DNA of 64,000 bases from CAVQEG01 sp963711465 (GTDB lineage: Bacteria; Bacteroidota; Ignavibacteria; OLB7): positions 3,137,622 through 3,201,621 of the forward strand of contig CAVQEG010000001.1 in assembly GCA_963711465.1 (NCBI GenBank), written 5' to 3'. The stretch's first letter is position 1. Each line of letters begins with the position of its first letter. The position numbers and the translations under genes were made by a program. The notes beneath the pieces are model-generated. The model did no database searches, was not told the DNA's origin, and was given only the letters and a program-made list of their open reading frames with translations. Below, in pieces: positions 61,412-64,000 of the stretch.

Positions 61412-64000
61412 ATGAAGATTTTTCGAGTCCTCCTACTCCTGGTAGCGGCCGTACTTGTCTCGAGTGTTGCCAGCGCGCAATACGTCGAGACGGTGCCCGG
61501 CACGTCGGCGGTGCCGTGGAACAACTACGTTCCGTCGCGCATTCCCAACCAGTGGCAGTCGATCGTCGGCAACGGTGGAACGCTGGTGCCGAACTCAAAC
61601 AACTCAGCGGCGTACGGATACGACTATCCGTTCCAGCTTCCATTCAACTTCTATTTCCTTGGAACGACGTACTCGGCCGGCTACACGCTGGCGCTGTCGT
61701 CCTCGGGATATGTCGGCTTCAACGGCTCGAACCCGAGCTCCAGCGGCACGGGCCCGACCTACGCCTACTACGGCTACTACTTCCTGTATCCCTACAGCGG
61801 AAGCTCCTACTCCTACTACAACAAACTGGTGATGCCGTATGGGTCGGACCTGCAGGCCTCGGGCGTGAGTTCCGGCGGCATCTACACGCAGGTGGAGGGC
61901 GTCTCGCCGTATCGGATCCTGACGATCGAGTGGCGTGAGCAGGGGTCGTACTACCCGTCGGGGAACCCGGGGAACTTCCAGGCGAAGTTCTACGAACGGA
62001 CGGGCAACATCGAGTTCTTCTACGGTCCGAGCTCGATCACCCGCACCAGCAGCGTGGGGTACTACGGCGCGTGGATCGGAATCAAGAATCAGGGCGAGAA
62101 CTACTACCTGAGCTCCGGATCGCCGCCCACCTCGGCGCAGCGCGGCAGCGACGCGAGCCATTACCTCTTCTTCACGCGACCCGACGCGACCGACACGGTG
62201 GCATTCACCACGTTGCCGATGATCAACTATCCGGGCGACACGTATTACTACATCGAGTACTACAACTGGACCGGCTTCGCCCGGCATCTGTTCTTCGACT
62301 TTCCGACGGAGAATGGCGAGCAGGTGGGCTTCCGGATGTCGCCGGTTCTCAACGATGTCGCGTGCGACTCGGCGTGGTTCACGCCGACGGCCACGGCAAA
62401 CGCTTACGGCGTGAATGCGAGCGTGACGATCAATGCGCGGTTCAAGAACTTCGGCGGCAACACGCGTCAGAACGTGCCGGTGCAGGCGGATGTCTACTTC
62501 AACGGACAGTCGCTGATCGGGTCGGTGAGTTCGACGGCGTTCCAGTTCGTGACGCCGCAGTTCGGCACGGCCACGGCGACGATCGGCACGGTGGGACCGC
62601 TGGCGCAGACGGGACTCTACCAGGTGCGGATCTACCCGAAGCTGACCAACCCGGAGGATCAGGACTTCTCCAACGACACGCTGTACGCGACGTTCTACGT
62701 AACGAAGCCGAACGACCTGATGCCGTACGCGCTGCTGCAGCCGTTCTCCAACGAGGCGCCGCTGTACACGAAGTACCCGGTGGGCGTGGCGGTACCGCTG
62801 GAGGTTCGGTATCTGAACATCGGGACGAACACGCAGTACAACGCGACGGTGGGCTACCAGGTGCTGGACGCGAACGGGACGATCCTGAACGCGGGAACGA
62901 CGACGATCAGCGGCGCGTGGGGACCGGTGTCCTTCCGGGACGTGACGTACACGGGCTGGACGCCAACGACGCCGGGGCGGTACTACTTCCGGGCGATCAC
63001 GTACCTGCCGAGCGATGAGAACGTGATGAACGACACGCTTCCGCTGCCGCCGTCGCTCGGCAAGCCGTTCGATGTGCTCTACGAGATCGAGCTGGCGGCG
63101 GGGCAGCCGGGATTCGAGCCGGTCTCACCGGTACCGAACCGGACGTATCCGGACGGGAAGCCGATCGATGTGTTCGCGACGTACACGAACTCGGGAGTGT
63201 CCGACGCGACGAACGTGCCGGCGACGGTGAAGATCTACGATCCGAGCGGGACGAAGGTGTACGAGTACACGGTACCGATCTCGGACATCGTAGGAGACGG
63301 TGGCTCGGCGACGCAGGGCTTTCCGTACTTCATCCCGTCGAGCGGAGCGGGCCAGTACTGCGTGACGGCGTACGTGACGAGTCCGAGCGACCCGGTGCGC
63401 ACGAACGACACGGCGCACTGGTGCTTCAACGTGGCACCGCGACTGGCGGGAACGATCCGGGTGGGGTACGGAGAGCGGTTTGCGACGATTCAGGAAGCTC
63501 GTGACTCGCTGTTCTACTACGGGGTGTCGGCACCAGTGACGTTCGAGCTGGTCAACGACAGCTACACGGTGCAGACGGGCGAGCCGACGATACCGGCCCT
63601 GGACTTCCGGGGGAAGGTGGTGGGATTGTCCTCATCGAACCCTGTGGTGTGGAAGCCGGCAGCGAACAAGACGTCGGTGACGGTGCACCTGAAGAGCCAG
63701 TCGGGCTTCGGCATGTGGTACGGACAGCTGGACACAGCCAACCCGTCGGGGTACATCACGTGGGATGGCGGCCCGAACAGCGTGCTGCACTTCACCTACG
63801 AGAACACGAACACCGACGCGCTGTCGAACGCGTACAACCGTTCGATACCGTTCTTCTTCGGTCAGGGATCGAGCAACTACACGGTGAAGAACCTGACGAT
63901 CGAGCCAGTGGCGGGATCGGAGCGGAAGACGGCGATGTCGCTGAACCTTCCGGACTTCTCGGTGCAGACGCTGTCGTTCAGCTATGCAAAGGATCTGAAC
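61412..64000 (+). CDS. Second giant surface protein, nearly identical paralog, cut by the window
   Basis: 863 codons from ATG 61412 to the window edge with no stop. The signal peptide MKIFRVLLLLVAAVLVSSVASA differs from the first copy, but from about codon 70 the DNA is almost identical, with only scattered substitutions and a diverged patch near 62105-62290. The same aromatic beta domain, CARDB-like modules and the start of the beta-helix region are present. It is expected to end in a type IX sorting domain beyond the window. Confidence 0.93.
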   Translation, partial: MKIFRVLLLLVAAVLVSSVASAQYVETVPGTSAVPWNNYVPSRIPNQWQSIVGNGGTLVPNSNNSAAYGYDYPFQLPFNFYFLGTTYSAGYTLALSSSGYVGFNGSNPSSSGTGPTYAYYGYYFLYPYSGSSYSYYNKLVMPYGSDLQASGVSSGGIYTQVEGVSPYRILTIEWREQGSYYPSGNPGNFQAKFYERTGNIEFFYGPSSITRTSSVGYYGAWIGIKNQGENYYLSSGSPPTSAQRGSDASHYLFFTRPDATDTVAFTTLPMINYPGDTYYYIEYYNWTGFARHLFFDFPTENGEQVGFRMSPVLNDVACDSAWFTPTATANAYGVNASVTINARFKNFGGNTRQNVPVQADVYFNGQSLIGSVSSTAFQFVTPQFGTATATIGTVGPLAQTGLYQVRIYPKLTNPEDQDFSNDTLYATFYVTKPNDLMPYALLQPFSNEAPLYTKYPVGVAVPLEVRYLNIGTNTQYNATVGYQVLDANGTILNAGTTTISGAWGPVSFRDVTYTGWTPTTPGRYYFRAITYLPSDENVMNDTLPLPPSLGKPFDVLYEIELAAGQPGFEPVSPVPNRTYPDGKPIDVFATYTNSGVSDATNVPATVKIYDPSGTKVYEYTVPISDIVGDGGSATQGFPYFIPSSGAGQYCVTAYVTSPSDPVRTNDTAHWCFNVAPRLAGTIRVGYGERFATIQEARDSLFYYGVSAPVTFELVNDSYTVQTGEPTIPALDFRGKVVGLSSSNPVVWKPAANKTSVTVHLKSQSGFGMWYGQLDTANPSGYITWDGGPNSVLHFTYENTNTDALSNAYNRSIPFFFGQGSSNYTVKNLTIEPVAGSERKTAMSLNLPDFSVQTLSFSYAKDLN

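Larger units (their letters stand above)
55543..64000 (+). repeat. Tandem gene duplication of about 2.6 kb or more
   Basis: The segment 55753-58137 is repeated at 61622-64000 with an offset of 5869 bases, dropping to 5863 after two 3-base in-frame deletions. Apart from the 5' 200 bases and the patch near 56236-56425 the two are nearly identical at the DNA level, including silent positions. This indicates a recent duplication or ongoing gene conversion. Confidence 0.9.

Noticed and set aside
1..64000. tRNA, rRNA, riboswitch, insertion sequence or prophage genes
   Set aside because: No cloverleaf, rRNA-like segment, transposase or phage structural motif was recognised by eye; a covariance-model scan could still find small RNAs.

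Overview
This is a GC-rich, gene-dense bacterial chromosome segment with short intergenic gaps. A canonical type IX secretion C-terminal sorting domain ends the giant protein at 55543-61134, many exported proteins and lipoproteins are present, and TypA, RadA and PolX are ordinary chromosomal genes. This points to a high-GC member of the Bacteroidota/Chlorobi (FCB) lineage; a Kapabacteria-like organism is my best guess, by inference only. No rRNA, tRNA, CRISPR array, transposase or phage gene was found.

Left part (1-9.9 kb): the 5' part of a large secreted propeller-like protein, a small DUF4234 membrane protein, an ATP-grasp ligase followed by a 656-residue protein of unknown family with a possible Cys/His/Asn triad, an RlpA-type lipoprotein, two methyltransferases and a DUF1697 protein. 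A 600-bp non-coding stretch (9.9-10.5 kb) holds a REP-like palindrome and a poly-C minisatellite.

Middle part (10.5-36 kb): metabolic, stress and envelope genes. These are a lipoprotein, a beta-lactamase-fold serine hydrolase, OsmC, a voltage-sensor ion channel with a non-standard filter, a HAD/IMPase phosphatase pair, VOC and DUF1801 proteins, a lipoprotein MsrA-MsrB fusion, a GIY-YIG-like protein, a DUF3565-nucleotidyltransferase fusion, DinB and TfoX-N proteins, and a probably decayed secreted protein. They continue with TypA, a P-loop kinase-like protein, a giant CheB-CheR-PAS-histidine kinase with a small coupled partner, a tandem DUF3857/transglutaminase-like pair and a macrodomain protein.

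The most striking locus is 36-44.3 kb: a complete N-type ATPase operon, atpDCQ-[antiporter]-atpRBEFAG. A CPA2-type cation/proton antiporter lies in the same translationally compact operon, between atpQ and atpR. There is no separate delta gene, and atpB has no standard start codon where one is expected.

Right part (44.4-64 kb): a GNAT protein; a LytS/LytTR two-component pair whose regulator carries a one-base frameshift and which is separated from its kinase by a second copy of the REP-like palindrome; two divergently encoded Spy/CpxP-like exported proteins; a DNA-repair group (MGMT, PolX, RadA); an alpha/beta hydrolase; an SRPBCC protein; and two tandem, almost identical giant surface proteins, the second cut by the window end.
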